A DNA stretch of 64,000 bases from Acidobacteriota bacterium (GCA_020853395.1 JADYYY010000010.1:1-64000); one strand, 5' to 3'. Counted from the stretch's first letter, positions 43,984 through 53,853 are shown. Translations and numbers: made by a program. Notes: a model not told the origin generated them from the letters alone.

Positions 43984-46965
43984 TCAGGCAACCCCTTCCG
44001 CTTCGCCGTCTGCTCCGCCGAGCTTGAGCCGGCGAATCGCCTTGACGAGCCCCTGCCGCGTGAGGCCCAACTCGCGGGCGGCCGCAGCGCGTCGGCCGCC
44101 ATGCCGCGCGAGCGCGACGCGGATCGCGCGCCGCTCGAATTGCGATCGCAGGAGGTGCAGGGGCGCACTTCCCGGCACCTCGGCCTCGCTCGAGAGCACC
44201 TGCTGGACGTGTCTGACGCTGACGCGGCCTCGTTCGGGCGCAACGACCAGAAGCCCGGCCAGCACGTTCTGGAATTCCCGCACGTTGCCCGGCCACGCGT
44301 GCCGGCACAATGCGGCCAGCGCATCCGGCCCGAGCACGACGCGTCGCCCTGCCTCGAGCGTGAGCGCGTGCCACAGGGCCCGTGCCAGCACCGGAATGTC
44401 TTCCGGCCGCTCGCGCAAGGGCGTGGTGCGGATGCGAACCACGGCGAGCCGGAACAGCAGGTCGGCACGAAAGGCGCCGCGGGCGCAGGCATCGGCCAGC
44501 GGCTGGTTCGTCGCCGCGATCACCCGCACGTCGACGGCGCGAGGCACGTTTTCGCCGACCCGGCGCAGCTCGCGTTCCTGGAGGACGCGCAGCAGCTTCG
44601 CCTGGGCGCGGGGTGACAGCTCACCGACCTCATCCAGGAAGAGGCTCCCGCCGTTGGCCTCCTCGAAGAGGCCGACGCGCGGATTGACCGCGCCGGTGAA
44701 GGCACCCCGCACGTGGCCGAACAGCTCCGCCTCGATCAGGTCGTCGCTCAGCGCGGCGCAGTTGAGCGACGACAGCCTGCGGTCGCGGCGCGGGCTGAGC
44801 CGGTGGATCGCCCGCGCGACGAGCTCCTTGCCGGTGCCGCTCTCCCCTTCGATCAGCACTGAGAAGGGCGTGACTGCCGCCCTCGCCACCGACTCGCGAA
44901 GCGACATGATCGCAGGGCTGACGCCCAGGATTTCCGGCGTGAGCGCCGGGCCGCGCCGCGCGGCGGCGAGCGCGTCGAGCCGGCCCTGGAGCGATGGCGC
45001 ACAGACGGCGGCCAGAACACGTCCGAGGTCGCGGAACGTGCTGCCCCGCTCGGCGGCCCCGCGCACGACCAGCCAGCCGATGGGCGTCCCGGCATGCTTC
45101 ATCGCCACCGAGACCAGGACGGTGTCGCCGTGAAACGACGCGCACCGATCCTCCATGGTGCCGGGCGTCCATCCGGCGGCGACGACGTCGGCGGCCGACC
45201 AACCGTCCGACGCCACGAGAGCCAGGTCCTCCGCGGCGAGCACCGCGACGCCGCACGCGTCCGCCGTGCGGCGGAGCCACTGACAGCCGCGAGCGAGCGC
45301 GACCGCCTCGTCGTCGGCGTCCTGGACGAGCTGCAGAACCGCCGGCACTTCGTGCGCGAGCTGCATGACTTCTCTCCCCGATCCCCAGCGACGAAGGCCG
45401 AGCGCGCCGGTTCGCTCGAGCCCGATCGCGAGATCGGCCCGCTCTCTGGCGTCGCCGGCCGCCCGCAACCAGCGGCTGAGCCACTGCTCGACGACCGACG
45501 CGCGGCTCCAGACCTCCACGGATCCAAGCGCCCGTTGGGCATCGTCGGGCCGGCCTGCGGCGATGAGCAGGTCGGCGGCGAGCGCGCGCGCGAGGCGCGC
45601 CGCGTGCGCATGCGAGACGCGCGTGGTCGCCGATAGCATCCCCTTCGCCGTGTCCGCTCGGCGCTCATCGTCGTCGTCGACATACGCGGAGGCGAGGGCG
45701 GTGAAGGTGTGCGACCACATCGCCGTGACGGGATCGTGTCGCGCGTGCTTCGCGAGCTCGGACGCCGCACGGCGCAGCCGGGTGCAGTCGCGCGCGACCC
45801 ACCCGGCGAGCCCGGCCAGTTCCGGCGCCGAGCCGGCGAGGTCGTGTGCGAGCGTCGCGAACTCCTCGAACCGGCCCTGCCAGAACCGCAGCCACGCGAG
45901 CGCGCGCAGTACCGGTTTGGAGACGGGCGCGCCCGTCAACGCGCCATGACTGCGAGCGGTGGTCAGGAGGGCGTCCGCACGCGCGAGCTCGCCACAGGGC
46001 ACGAGCACGTCCGCCAGTGCGGCTGCACCCTCGGGCCAATGCGCGCTTCCCTGCAGACGTTCGGTGACGTCGAGCGCAGAGCGCAGCGCGCCGGCGTACT
46101 CGTCGCGCGCCAGCAACAGGTCGACCAGCGCGCGGCTCGCCTCGGCCAGCCCGGCGGTGTTCCGGTGACGTCGGGCCGATTCGAGCGCTGCGCGGGCCCA
46201 GCGTTCCGCTTCGGCCGCGCGCCGCCGCCTGGCGGCGCGCAGCGCGCGCTGAACACGGCCGGCGCTCGCCGGGAGCGCCTCGCTGCACCAGGCATCGTCG
46301 GTCCGATCGCGCGCGAGCCGCGGCCTCGAGGACGTCCGCGGTTCGCGAAGGTCGACGACCAGGTGCGTGCGGGTGCTGAGGCGGCTCAGCGCATGCATCC
46401 ACGCCAGCGCTGCCGCTACGTCATCGTCATCGCACAGAAGGAGCGCGACGTGCCGGCGCAGGGCCCACTCCGCTGGAGGAGACAGCCGCAGAGCGCAGGG
46501 CCGCAGGGGCAACAGACCTTGTAATCGATAGCGCCTGGCGAGGACGACCGCCAGGTCCGACGATGGCGCCAGATCGCGCGCGATGAGGCAGTGCACGCCG
46601 GGAGACGTGAGCCCGTCGGCCGCGGAGAGCAACGTGGCGGCATCCCGATCCGCCGCGACCGCATCGACCGCGCGATCGCCGCGCGTTTCGAACCACCCGC
46701 AATCCCCCGCGCGGCCCCAGTCGATCAGCCGCGTCGGCGGCCCGTGCCACTCCCGATGACAGGCAGTCTCCGCGCGGGCCATCGCATCCGGTGGACCCGT
46801 CTCGACGCGCACCTCGACGACCGCACCCGTCGCCAGATCGATCCATGAGGCGTCGTCACGCCGGTGGAATCGATCGGCAACGAGCACGGCCGTCACGCCT
46901 CCATCGACTGCAAACGGCGGGCCCGGCGAGACGACGCCCGATCGGCGCGTGATGGCCGAGGACAT
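43984..46965 (-). CDS. Sigma-54-dependent transcriptional activator with long N-terminal region
   Basis: A 993-residue bacterial enhancer-binding protein. Residues about 1-540 are not a receiver domain; they include a alpha/beta-like start, then Ala/Arg-rich helical repeats (ARALVDLLLARDEYAGALRS and the like) resembling TPR solenoid repeats. About 560-650 looks GAF-like. The AAA+ domain has Walker A GESGTGKELVARAI (about 706), the sigma-54 loop GAFTGA (about 753), Walker B GGSLFLDEVGEL, and RAFRADLLFRL-type sensor. The Fis-type HTH is RRAAAARELGLTRQGLVKAI near 955-985. All motifs for RpoN activation are intact. It is divergent from aroC and upstream of dppB-dppC. Confidence 0.9.
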   Translation of the reverse strand: MSSAITRRSGVVSPGPPFAVDGGVTAVLVADRFHRRDDASWIDLATGAVVEVRVETGPPDAMARAETACHREWHGPPTRLIDWGRAGDCGWFETRGDRAVDAVAADRDAATLLSAADGLTSPGVHCLIARDLAPSSDLAVVLARRYRLQGLLPLRPCALRLSPPAEWALRRHVALLLCDDDDVAAALAWMHALSRLSTRTHLVVDLREPRTSSRPRLARDRTDDAWCSEALPASAGRVQRALRAARRRRAAEAERWARAALESARRHRNTAGLAEASRALVDLLLARDEYAGALRSALDVTERLQGSAHWPEGAAALADVLVPCGELARADALLTTARSHGALTGAPVSKPVLRALAWLRFWQGRFEEFATLAHDLAGSAPELAGLAGWVARDCTRLRRAASELAKHARHDPVTAMWSHTFTALASAYVDDDDERRADTAKGMLSATTRVSHAHAARLARALAADLLIAAGRPDDAQRALGSVEVWSRASVVEQWLSRWLRAAGDARERADLAIGLERTGALGLRRWGSGREVMQLAHEVPAVLQLVQDADDEAVALARGCQWLRRTADACGVAVLAAEDLALVASDGWSAADVVAAGWTPGTMEDRCASFHGDTVLVSVAMKHAGTPIGWLVVRGAAERGSTFRDLGRVLAAVCAPSLQGRLDALAAARRGPALTPEILGVSPAIMSLRESVARAAVTPFSVLIEGESGTGKELVARAIHRLSPRRDRRLSSLNCAALSDDLIEAELFGHVRGAFTGAVNPRVGLFEEANGGSLFLDEVGELSPRAQAKLLRVLQERELRRVGENVPRAVDVRVIAATNQPLADACARGAFRADLLFRLAVVRIRTTPLRERPEDIPVLARALWHALTLEAGRRVVLGPDALAALCRHAWPGNVREFQNVLAGLLVVAPERGRVSVRHVQQVLSSEAEVPGSAPLHLLRSQFERRAIRVALARHGGRRAAAARELGLTRQGLVKAIRRLKLGGADGEAEGVA

Positions 46966-46994
46966 TGAAGAAAGTTCGATAGAATGACGGCCCG

Positions 46995-48215
46995 ATGCTT
47001 CGTTTTCTGACAGCCGGCGAGTCGCACGGCCAGGCGCTCGTCGCGATCGTCGACGGCGTGCCGGCCGGGCTGCCGCTCACCGCCGACGCGATTGCCCGCG
47101 ACCTGGCTCGCCGGCAACTCGGCTACGGCCGCGGTCGCCGCATGGCGATCGAAAAGGACCGCGCGGAGATTCTGTCTGGCGTGCGCCGAGGCCAAACGCT
47201 CGGCGGTCCGATCGCCCTGCTCATCCCCAACAAGGACTGGGCGAACTGGCAGCACACGATGAGCGTCGACGCCGATCCCGGCGAGGCGCTGCCCGGCGCG
47301 CGGCGCGCGGCGACGACGAGGCCGCGGCCGGGGCATGCGGATCTGTCAGGCGGGCTCAAGTACAACCGGGAGGACCTGCGCGACGTCCTCGAGCGCGCGA
47401 GCGCCCGCGAAACGGCTGCGCGCGTAGCCGTGGGCGCCGTCGCCCGCGCGTTGCTCCGCCACGCCGGGATCGAGGTCGCGAGCCACGTCTTCTCGATCGG
47501 CGGCGCGCGGCTCGCCGACCCGCTCGCCGTCACGTTCGAGCAGGCGCGGGCGCTGGCCGAGACGGATGATCTCCGCTGCGTCGATCCGGACGTGGCCGCC
47601 GCGATGCGCGAGCGGATCGATGCGGCGCGCGAGGCTGGCGATACCGTCGGCGGCGCGTTCGAGGTGATCGCGCACGGCGTCCCGCCGGGCCTTGGCAGCC
47701 ACGTGCAATGGGATCGCAAGCTCGACGGCCGCCTGGCGCAGGCGCTCATGTCGATCCACGCCATCAAGGCGGTCGGCATCGGCCGAAGCGCCGACGTCGG
47801 CGACCTGCCCGGCTCGCGCGTCCACGATGAGATCGTGCTCGCTGGCGGAGCGCCGACGGGCCAGGTGCCAGGCATCTCCCGCCCGACGAACAATGCGGGC
47901 GGGCTCGAGGGCGGGGTGACGAACGGCGAGGACGTCCGCGCGACGGCCTGGATGAAGCCGATCTCCACGCTCATGAAACCGCTCCGGTCGATCGAGCTGA
48001 CGACGATGGCGGAGGCGCCAGCGGCGATTGAGCGCAGCGACGTCTGCGCCGTGCCGGCCGCCGCCGTGGTCGGCGAGGCAATGGTCGCCTTCGTGCTCGC
48101 CGACGCGCTGCTCGACAAGTTCGGCGGCGACACCGTGCAGGATCTCGCCGCCGCCCGGGCCCAGTACGCCGATCGGCTCGCGGCGCGGCTCCGCGTCCCC
48201 GTGGAGCGGAAGTGA
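46995..48215 (+). CDS. aroC: Chorismate synthase
   Basis: Last step of the shikimate pathway, producing chorismate for the trp and tyr branches encoded 12 kb away. In 406 residues: [77 protein letters not shown], and the C-terminal [20 protein letters not shown]. Active-site His and Arg clusters are present. TAGAAT lies nine bases before the ATG and no ribosome site is visible, so the transcript may be leaderless. It abuts def. Confidence 0.97.
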   Translation: MLRFLTAGESHGQALVAIVDGVPAGLPLTADAIARDLARRQLGYGRGRRMAIEKDRAEILSGVRRGQTLGGPIALLIPNKDWANWQHTMSVDADPGEALPGARRAATTRPRPGHADLSGGLKYNREDLRDVLERASARETAARVAVGAVARALLRHAGIEVASHVFSIGGARLADPLAVTFEQARALAETDDLRCVDPDVAAAMRERIDAAREAGDTVGGAFEVIAHGVPPGLGSHVQWDRKLDGRLAQALMSIHAIKAVGIGRSADVGDLPGSRVHDEIVLAGGAPTGQVPGISRPTNNAGGLEGGVTNGEDVRATAWMKPISTLMKPLRSIELTTMAEAPAAIERSDVCAVPAAAVVGEAMVAFVLADALLDKFGGDTVQDLAAARAQYADRLAARLRVPVERK

Positions 48216-48725
48216 ATGCTCCGGCCGATCGTCCGCTATGGCGTGCCAGCACTCGTCGCCAAAGCGGGTCGGGTCGACCGGTTCGACGCTGATCTCGGCC
48301 GGCTCATCGACGACATGGTCGAGACCATGTACGCGGCGCCCGGCGTCGGGCTCGCGGCGCCACAGATCGGCGTCGCGCTGCGCGTCGCGGTCATCGACCT
48401 CAGCGTGGGCAAACGCGGCGGCGAGATCATCACCCTGGTCAACCCGGAGTTCGTCGAGCGCGAGGGCGTGCAGCTCGAGGAGGAGGGGTGCTTGAGCGTG
48501 CCCGGCTTCACGGCCACCGTGGCGCGCCCCGGCCGCGTGGTCGTTCGTGCGCAGGATCGCAGCGGTGCCTCGCGCGTGGTCGAAGGCACGGGACTGCTCG
48601 CTCGCGCGCTCCAGCACGAGCTGGATCACCTCGACGGCGTGCTCTTCCTGGACCACCTGCGCGGCATCAAGCGCGAGATGATCGTGCGCAAGATCCGCAG
48701 GCTCGCGCGGACTGGCCAGTGGTGA
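48216..48725 (+). CDS. def: Peptide deformylase
   Basis: Removes the formyl group from nascent N-termini. In 169 residues the three motifs are all present: GVGLAAPQIGV, EEGCLSVPGF (zinc/iron Cys) and QHELDHLDGVLF (HExxH). The ATG directly follows the aroC stop, and the stop overlaps the fmt GTG start by four bases. The def-fmt pairing matches function: Fmt adds what Def removes. Confidence 0.97.
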   Translation: MLRPIVRYGVPALVAKAGRVDRFDADLGRLIDDMVETMYAAPGVGLAAPQIGVALRVAVIDLSVGKRGGEIITLVNPEFVEREGVQLEEEGCLSVPGFTATVARPGRVVVRAQDRSGASRVVEGTGLLARALQHELDHLDGVLFLDHLRGIKREMIVRKIRRLARTGQW

Positions 48726-49678
48726 GGTCGCTGCGGGTCGCCTTCTTCGGCACGCCGGCATTCGCGCTCACCACGCTCGAACGCATCGCCGCGTCGGCCC
48801 ATCCGATCGTCCTCGTTGTCACCCAGCCGGATCGGCCGCGAGGCAGGGGCCAACGGGTGCTGCCAAGTCCGGTCAAGACGTTCGCGGCTGCGCGAGGTGT
48901 TCCGGTGCTGCAGCCGGAGAGGCTGCGCGACGAGCCGTTCCTGCTCGCGTTCGATGCCGCCACGGCGGACATCGGGGTGGTGGCGGCGTACGGACGGATC
49001 CTGCCCCCGGTGCTCCTCGCGCGCCCGCGCCTCGGGATGATCAACGTGCATGCGTCGCTCTTGCCGCGGTGGCGAGGCGCCGCGCCGGTCCACCGCGCGA
49101 TCCTGGCCGGCGACCGTGAGACCGGCGTCACGATCATGCGCGTCGCCGCAGCGCTCGACGCCGGGCCGATGCTCGCGCAGGAACGGGTGACCATCGGGCA
49201 GGATGAGACGAGCGCGGCACTCGAGGGCAGGCTGGCGGACGCGGGGGCGCGCCTGCTCGTGCAGACGCTCGACCGGCTCGCGGAAGGACCGGTCGCGGAG
49301 ACGCCCCAGCCGGAGGACGGGATCACGTACGCGAGCCGGCTCGAACGGCAGGAGAGCCGGATCGACTGGGGGCAGCCCGCCCGGCAGGTCCATGACCGGA
49401 TTCGCGGCCTGCAGCCCTGGCCGATGGCGACGGTGATGCTGCACGGCCGGCGTCTGCGGATCGTCGGTTCGTCGATCGGGCACGAGGATCCCTCGGACGC
49501 CTCGCCCGGAACGGTCGTGAAGGTGACACCCGATGCGTTCGAGGTGGCGGCGGCGGCCGGAACGGTGCGGGTGACGACCGTCCAGCCGGAGGGGAAGACG
49601 CCGATGAGCGTGCGTCAGTTCCTGCTCGGCCACACCCTGAGCGCCGGCGACCGTCTGGATCCGGTGCCGACCGGCTGA
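48722..49678 (+). CDS. fmt: Methionyl-tRNA formyltransferase
   Basis: Formylates initiator Met-tRNA. From GTG 48722 it has 318 residues. Seen: RVAFFGTPAFALTTLERIAA, VTQPDRPRGRGQRVLPSPVK, the catalytic Asn-His core MINVHASLLPRWRGAAPVHR, GVTIMRVAAALDAGPML, and the C-terminal domain RIDWGQPARQVHDRIRGLQP. GTGA overlap with def; TGATG overlap with rsmB. Confidence 0.97.
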   Translation: MRSLRVAFFGTPAFALTTLERIAASAHPIVLVVTQPDRPRGRGQRVLPSPVKTFAAARGVPVLQPERLRDEPFLLAFDAATADIGVVAAYGRILPPVLLARPRLGMINVHASLLPRWRGAAPVHRAILAGDRETGVTIMRVAAALDAGPMLAQERVTIGQDETSAALEGRLADAGARLLVQTLDRLAEGPVAETPQPEDGITYASRLERQESRIDWGQPARQVHDRIRGLQPWPMATVMLHGRRLRIVGSSIGHEDPSDASPGTVVKVTPDAFEVAAAAGTVRVTTVQPEGKTPMSVRQFLLGHTLSAGDRLDPVPTG

Positions 49679-51057
49679 TGGCGGCCGTTCGTGTCGCGGC
49701 GGCGCGTGTGCTCCTCTCGGTGGAGCGAGGCCACGCCACGCTCGCGGCGGCGCTCGATCGCGAACGGGCGGCCGTGGCCGACGCGCGCGACCGCGGCTTG
49801 CTGGTGGAGCTCGCCGCCGGCGCGCTGCGCTGGCAGGCCGAGCTCGACGCGCTGACCGAAGCTGCCGCCCGTCGGCCGGCCGCGCACCTCGACGCGCCCG
49901 TCCGGGTCGTGCTCCGCCTCGGCGCGTATCAACTGCGGCATCTCGAGCGCGTGCCGCCGCACGCGATCGTCCACGAAGCGGTCGAAGCCGTCAGGACGCT
50001 CGGCGCGCCCAGAGCCGCCGGCCTGGTCAACGCCGTGCTGCGGCAGATGGCCCGTGATCCCGATGCCGCGCGGCCACGTGCCGGCGCTGCGCTGCCGCGG
50101 CGGCCGGGCCCGACGGCGACCGAAGAGGAGCAGCTCGCGTATCTGGCCGTCGCGCTCTCGCACCCGCGGTGGGTGGTTCAACGGTGGCTCCGACGGTACG
50201 GGTTCGACGCCACCGAACGCTGGTGCCGGTTCAACAACGCCTCCCCCGCCGTGACGGTTCGTCCGTTGGGCGGCCGGCCGGTCCTCGACCGGCTCGCCGC
50301 CCTCCGGACCGAAGGGATCGAGGCGGAGCGGGCACCGTACGCGGCCGGCGCGATTCGGCTTCCGCCAGGAAGCCTCGGCCGGCTCACGCCGGCGACCGCC
50401 GAGACGATGGCGGTGCAGGATGAGGGCGCGCAGCTCGTCGCCGAGTTCGCCGGCGCGCGGCCGGGCGAGACGGTGATCGACCTCTGTGCGGCGCCCGGCG
50501 GAAAGACGACCGCGCTCGCCGACGATCTCGAGCTCACACGGCCCGGCTCCAGGTCGCACTTGATCGCGAGCGACTATCGCGTATCGCGGGTGCGGCTGCT
50601 CGCGAGAACGATGGCCGAGCGCGGGCTGCCCGTGCCGGTGGTGGCTCTCGACGCCCGGCAGCCCCTGCCGTTCCGTCCGATCTTCGACTGCGTCGTGCTC
50701 GATGCGCCCTGCTCAGGGCTCGGCACCCTGCGGCGCGACCCCGATCTCAAGTGGATCCGGCGCGAGGACGACCAGCCGCGCTTCGTCGCCGACGAGCGCC
50801 GGATGCTGCGCGCCGCCGCCGCGCTCGTCCGGCCGGGCGGACGGCTGGTGTACGCGACGTGCTCGAGCGAACCCGAAGAGAACATCGAGGTCGTCCGCGC
50901 GTTCCTGGCCGAGGTCGACGGCTTCGAGCTGGCGCCACCGCCCGCGCGCCTGCCGGCGGACGTCGTGGACGCCGACGGCTGCCTGCGCACCGAGCCATTC
51001 CGCCACGCGCTCGACGCCTACTTCGCGGCCACGTTGGTGCGCCGCGGCGGCGCATAG
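49678..51057 (+). CDS. rsmB: 16S rRNA (cytosine967-C5)-methyltransferase RsmB
   Basis: Methylates C967 of 16S rRNA. In 459 residues: an N-terminal NusB-like RNA-binding domain (LVELAAGALRWQAELDALTE, AYQLRHLERVPPHAIVHEAV), then the SAM domain with VIDLCAAPGGKTTALADDLE, DAPCSGLGTLRRDPDLKWIR and VYATCSSEPEENIEVV, which carry the two catalytic cysteines. It shares one base with the fmt stop. This fmt-rsmB order is common. Confidence 0.96.
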   Translation: MAAVRVAAARVLLSVERGHATLAAALDRERAAVADARDRGLLVELAAGALRWQAELDALTEAAARRPAAHLDAPVRVVLRLGAYQLRHLERVPPHAIVHEAVEAVRTLGAPRAAGLVNAVLRQMARDPDAARPRAGAALPRRPGPTATEEEQLAYLAVALSHPRWVVQRWLRRYGFDATERWCRFNNASPAVTVRPLGGRPVLDRLAALRTEGIEAERAPYAAGAIRLPPGSLGRLTPATAETMAVQDEGAQLVAEFAGARPGETVIDLCAAPGGKTTALADDLELTRPGSRSHLIASDYRVSRVRLLARTMAERGLPVPVVALDARQPLPFRPIFDCVVLDAPCSGLGTLRRDPDLKWIRREDDQPRFVADERRMLRAAAALVRPGGRLVYATCSSEPEENIEVVRAFLAEVDGFELAPPPARLPADVVDADGCLRTEPFRHALDAYFAATLVRRGGA

Positions 51058-51109
51058 TACACTTCCGGCCCGACGGCCCGATACCTGCCCGAGCATCGCG
51101 CCACACATC

Positions 51110-51850
51110 TTGCCCTCTCCTCCGCCTTCGTCCCGTTTCGGCACGCGCGTCTGGAGCGCCGGCCGGCTGCTCGTGCTGGCGGTCGCGCTCGCGGTGACCT
51201 TCGGCGCGTTCTTCCTGACGGCGTTTCGCGTCACGAACCGTGCGCGCGAGGTGGCCGTGCCGGATCTGAAGGGCATGACGATCGCGGCCGCGACGACGGC
51301 GCTCGCCGACGAAGGCCTGGCGCTGAAGGTCGAGTCGCGGCGGGCCGATCCCAAGGTACCGGCCGACCGCATCCTCGCGCAGGAACCCGAGCCGGGCGCG
51401 GTGCTCCGGCGCCAGCGGACGGTCCGCGTGCGCGTGAGCGACGGGCAACGCGATCCGATCGTGCCGTCCGTCGTCGGTCAGGCCGAACGCACGGCGGAGA
51501 TCGTGCTGGCGCAGGCGCAGATCGGCATCGCCAGCCGGTCTGAAATCCACGACGGCGAGTATCCGGCCGGCACCGTGATCGCGCAGGATCCGCCCGAGAA
51601 GCAGCGGGCCGGCCAGGTGAACCTGCTGGTCAACCGCGGGCAGGGCGGCGTCAGCTTCGTGATGCCGGATCTCATCGGCACGCCGGCCAGCCGCGTCGTG
51701 GACCTGCTGCGCCGCCGGGGGTTCCGCGTATCGGTGAGCGCCGACGTGCCCTATCCCGGCGTGCCGTCCGGCACCGTCGTCCGGCAGCGGCCGCAGCCCG
51801 GATTCCAGATCGGCGCCGGCGAGCCGGTGGTGCTGGAGGTGAGCCGGTGA
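51110..51850 (+). CDS. Membrane-anchored PASTA-domain protein without kinase
   Basis: About 246 residues from TTG 51110, the only in-frame start before the membrane helix (LLVLAVALAVTFGAFFLTAF). Three PASTA repeats follow: VAVPDLKGMTIAAATTALAD, PIVPSVVGQAERTAEIVLAQ and FVMPDLIGTPASRVVDLLRR, each ending in a PGxxL/V strand. PASTA domains bind peptidoglycan or beta-lactams, usually at the end of Ser/Thr kinases or penicillin-binding proteins; here no catalytic domain is attached. The end overlaps rpe by four bases. The start codon is uncertain. Confidence 0.8.
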   Translation: MPSPPPSSRFGTRVWSAGRLLVLAVALAVTFGAFFLTAFRVTNRAREVAVPDLKGMTIAAATTALADEGLALKVESRRADPKVPADRILAQEPEPGAVLRRQRTVRVRVSDGQRDPIVPSVVGQAERTAEIVLAQAQIGIASRSEIHDGEYPAGTVIAQDPPEKQRAGQVNLLVNRGQGGVSFVMPDLIGTPASRVVDLLRRRGFRVSVSADVPYPGVPSGTVVRQRPQPGFQIGAGEPVVLEVSR

Positions 51851-52509
51851 CCGTGCAGATCGCGCCGTCGATCCTCTCGGCCGATTTCGCGCGGCTGGGC
51901 GACGCGGTCACGCAGGCCGAGGATGGCGGCGCCGACCTCATCCACGTCGACGTCATGGACGGCCGATTCGTGCCGAACATCACCATCGGCGTGCCGGTTG
52001 TCGCGGCGCTCAATCGGGTGGCGCGCGTGCCGCTCGACGTGCACCTGATGATCGAGGATCCGGGGCGCTACGTGGAGGCGTTCGTCACGGCGGGCGCGGC
52101 CACGCTCACGGTGCACGTGGAGGTGCTGCCGCACCTGCACCGCACGCTCTCGGCCATCCGGGAGCTCGGCGCGCGGGCAGGCGTCGCGCTGAACCCATCC
52201 ACGCCGGTCGAGACGATCGCCGACGTGATCGACCTCGTCGATCACGTGCTCATCATGTCGGTGAACCCTGGGTTCGGCGGTCAGACGTTCATTCCGCGCA
52301 GCCTCGACCGTGTCGCGCGGATGCGCGACCTGCTGACGGTCAACGGCAGCGACGCGAGCATCGGCGTCGACGGCGGTGTCGACGTGCACAACGCCGGCCG
52401 GCTGGTCCGCGCCGGGGCGACGGTGCTCGTCGCCGGCTCCGCCATCTACGGGTCGGCCGACGTCGCCGGCGCCATTCAGGCGCTGCGCCGGGCCGCCGCC
52501 GAGGCCTGA
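51847..52509 (+). CDS. rpe: Ribulose-phosphate 3-epimerase
   Basis: Pentose phosphate pathway epimerase, a 220-residue TIM barrel. Seen: QIAPSILSADFARLGDAVTQ, IHVDVMDGRFVPNITIG with metal His/Asp, PLDVHLMIEDPGRYVEAF, VLIMSVNPGFGGQTFIP, and GVDGGVDVHNAGRLVRAG with the catalytic Asp. GTG 51847 overlaps the PASTA gene stop (GTGA). Confidence 0.96.
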   Translation: MTVQIAPSILSADFARLGDAVTQAEDGGADLIHVDVMDGRFVPNITIGVPVVAALNRVARVPLDVHLMIEDPGRYVEAFVTAGAATLTVHVEVLPHLHRTLSAIRELGARAGVALNPSTPVETIADVIDLVDHVLIMSVNPGFGGQTFIPRSLDRVARMRDLLTVNGSDASIGVDGGVDVHNAGRLVRAGATVLVAGSAIYGSADVAGAIQALRRAAAEA

Positions 52510-52513
52510 GCCG

Positions 52514-52909
52514 GTGCCCACGTCCACGTCGACGCTGCGCGTACGCTACGCCGAAACTGACCAGATGGGCGTCGTCTACCACGCGAACTACTTCGTGTGG
52601 TTCGAGATCGGGCGGACGGACCTGCTGCGCACCCTCGGCTGGACCTACCGGGAGATGGAAGCCTCGGGCGTCGCGCTGCCGGTCATCGAGGCGAGCTGCG
52701 TCTACCGCCAGCCGGTGCGCTACGATGATGAGGTGCAGATCGCCACGACCGGGACGCTGACGTCGCCCGCGCGCATGGAGTTCACGTACGAGCTGACCGT
52801 CAGCGGCCGGTCGGCCGTCGCGGCGACCGGGCGGACGGTGCACGCGGCGGTCGGCGCCGACGGCCGGCCGTGCCGGCTGCCTTCGCGCGTGCGGGAGGCC
52901 TTCGCGTGA
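52514..52909 (+). CDS. Acyl-CoA thioesterase, YbgC-like hot-dog fold
   Basis: A 131-residue 4-hydroxybenzoyl-CoA-type thioesterase. LRVRYAETDQMGVVYHANYF contains the YxxTDxxGxVYHANY signature with catalytic Asp and His; WFEIGRTDLLRTLGWTYREM follows. YbgC is often next to Tol-Pal genes and acts on acyl-CoA or acyl-ACP linked to envelope lipids; tol genes are not in view, but bamD is near. GTG 52514 is four bases after the rpe stop. Overlaps the next start by four. Confidence 0.9.
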   Translation: MPTSTSTLRVRYAETDQMGVVYHANYFVWFEIGRTDLLRTLGWTYREMEASGVALPVIEASCVYRQPVRYDDEVQIATTGTLTSPARMEFTYELTVSGRSAVAATGRTVHAAVGADGRPCRLPSRVREAFA

Positions 52910-53853
52910 AGGCGCTCGTCACCGGCGTCGCCGGCTTCATCGGATCGACCCTGGCGGCGCGTCTGCTCGACTCCGGCGCCGACGTCACGGGGCTGGACTG
53001 CTTCACCGACTACTACGCGCGCGCGCTGAAGGAGCACAACCTCGAGCCGCTGCGCGCCCGATCGGCGTTCCGGTTCGTCGAGGCGCCGCTGCAGACCGTG
53101 CCGCTCGAACCGCTGCTCGACGGCGTCACCCACATCTTCCATCTGGCCGCGCAGGCGGGCGTCCGCGGCAGTTGGGGCGAGCAGTTCCGCACCTACACGT
53201 CCCACAACGTCGACGCGACGCAGCGGCTGCTCGAAGCGGCGAAGGGCCGGGCGCTGCACCGTCTCGTGTACGCCTCGAGCTCGTCCGTCTACGGGGACGT
53301 CGCCACGATCCCGATGCGCGAGCACTCGGTGCTGCAGCCGGTGTCGCCGTACGGCGTGACCAAGCTGGCCGCCGAGCACCTCTGCTACCTCTACCACGTG
53401 AACCACGGCGTCCCGACGGTGTCGCTGCGGTACTTCACGGTGTACGGCCCCAAGCAGCGGCCCGACATGGCGTTCCACCGGTTCATCAAGGCCGCGCTCG
53501 TCGGCGAGCCCGTCACGCTCTTCGGCGACGGCGAGCAGACGCGCGACTTCACCTTCGTCGACGACATCGTGACGGCCACGTGCACGGCCGGCGACCGCGG
53601 CACGCCGGGCGGCGTCTATAACATCGGCGGCGGCACGCGCGTGACCATCAACCAGGTGCTCGACACGATCGGCCGAGTCACGGGACGCCCGCTGACCATC
53701 CGGCGGCTGCCCGCCGAGAAGGGCGACATGCGCGACACGTTCGCCGACACGACCCGCGCCAAGGACGAGCTGGGATTTCGGCCGACCCATACGCTCGACG
53801 ACGGGCTGGCCGCCGAGCATCGATGGCTGTCCGGCGTGCTGGAGGTCCGTTGA
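52906..53853 (+). CDS. NAD-dependent nucleotide-sugar epimerase/dehydratase (extended SDR)
   Basis: A 315-residue extended short-chain dehydrogenase. Seen: KALVTGVAGFIGSTLAARLL (GxxGxxG), HIFHLAAQAGVRGSWGEQF, the Ser of VYASSSSVYG, and PYGVTKLAAEHLCYLYH with the YxxxK pair; RYFTVYGPKQRPDMAFHRFI resembles UDP-glucuronate or UDP-glucose 4-epimerases. The exact sugar is not determinable. Likely feeds envelope polysaccharide synthesis with the pyrophosphorylase and mutase 2 kb downstream. GTGA overlap with the thioesterase. Confidence 0.9.
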   Translation: MKALVTGVAGFIGSTLAARLLDSGADVTGLDCFTDYYARALKEHNLEPLRARSAFRFVEAPLQTVPLEPLLDGVTHIFHLAAQAGVRGSWGEQFRTYTSHNVDATQRLLEAAKGRALHRLVYASSSSVYGDVATIPMREHSVLQPVSPYGVTKLAAEHLCYLYHVNHGVPTVSLRYFTVYGPKQRPDMAFHRFIKAALVGEPVTLFGDGEQTRDFTFVDDIVTATCTAGDRGTPGGVYNIGGGTRVTINQVLDTIGRVTGRPLTIRRLPAEKGDMRDTFADTTRAKDELGFRPTHTLDDGLAAEHRWLSGVLEVR

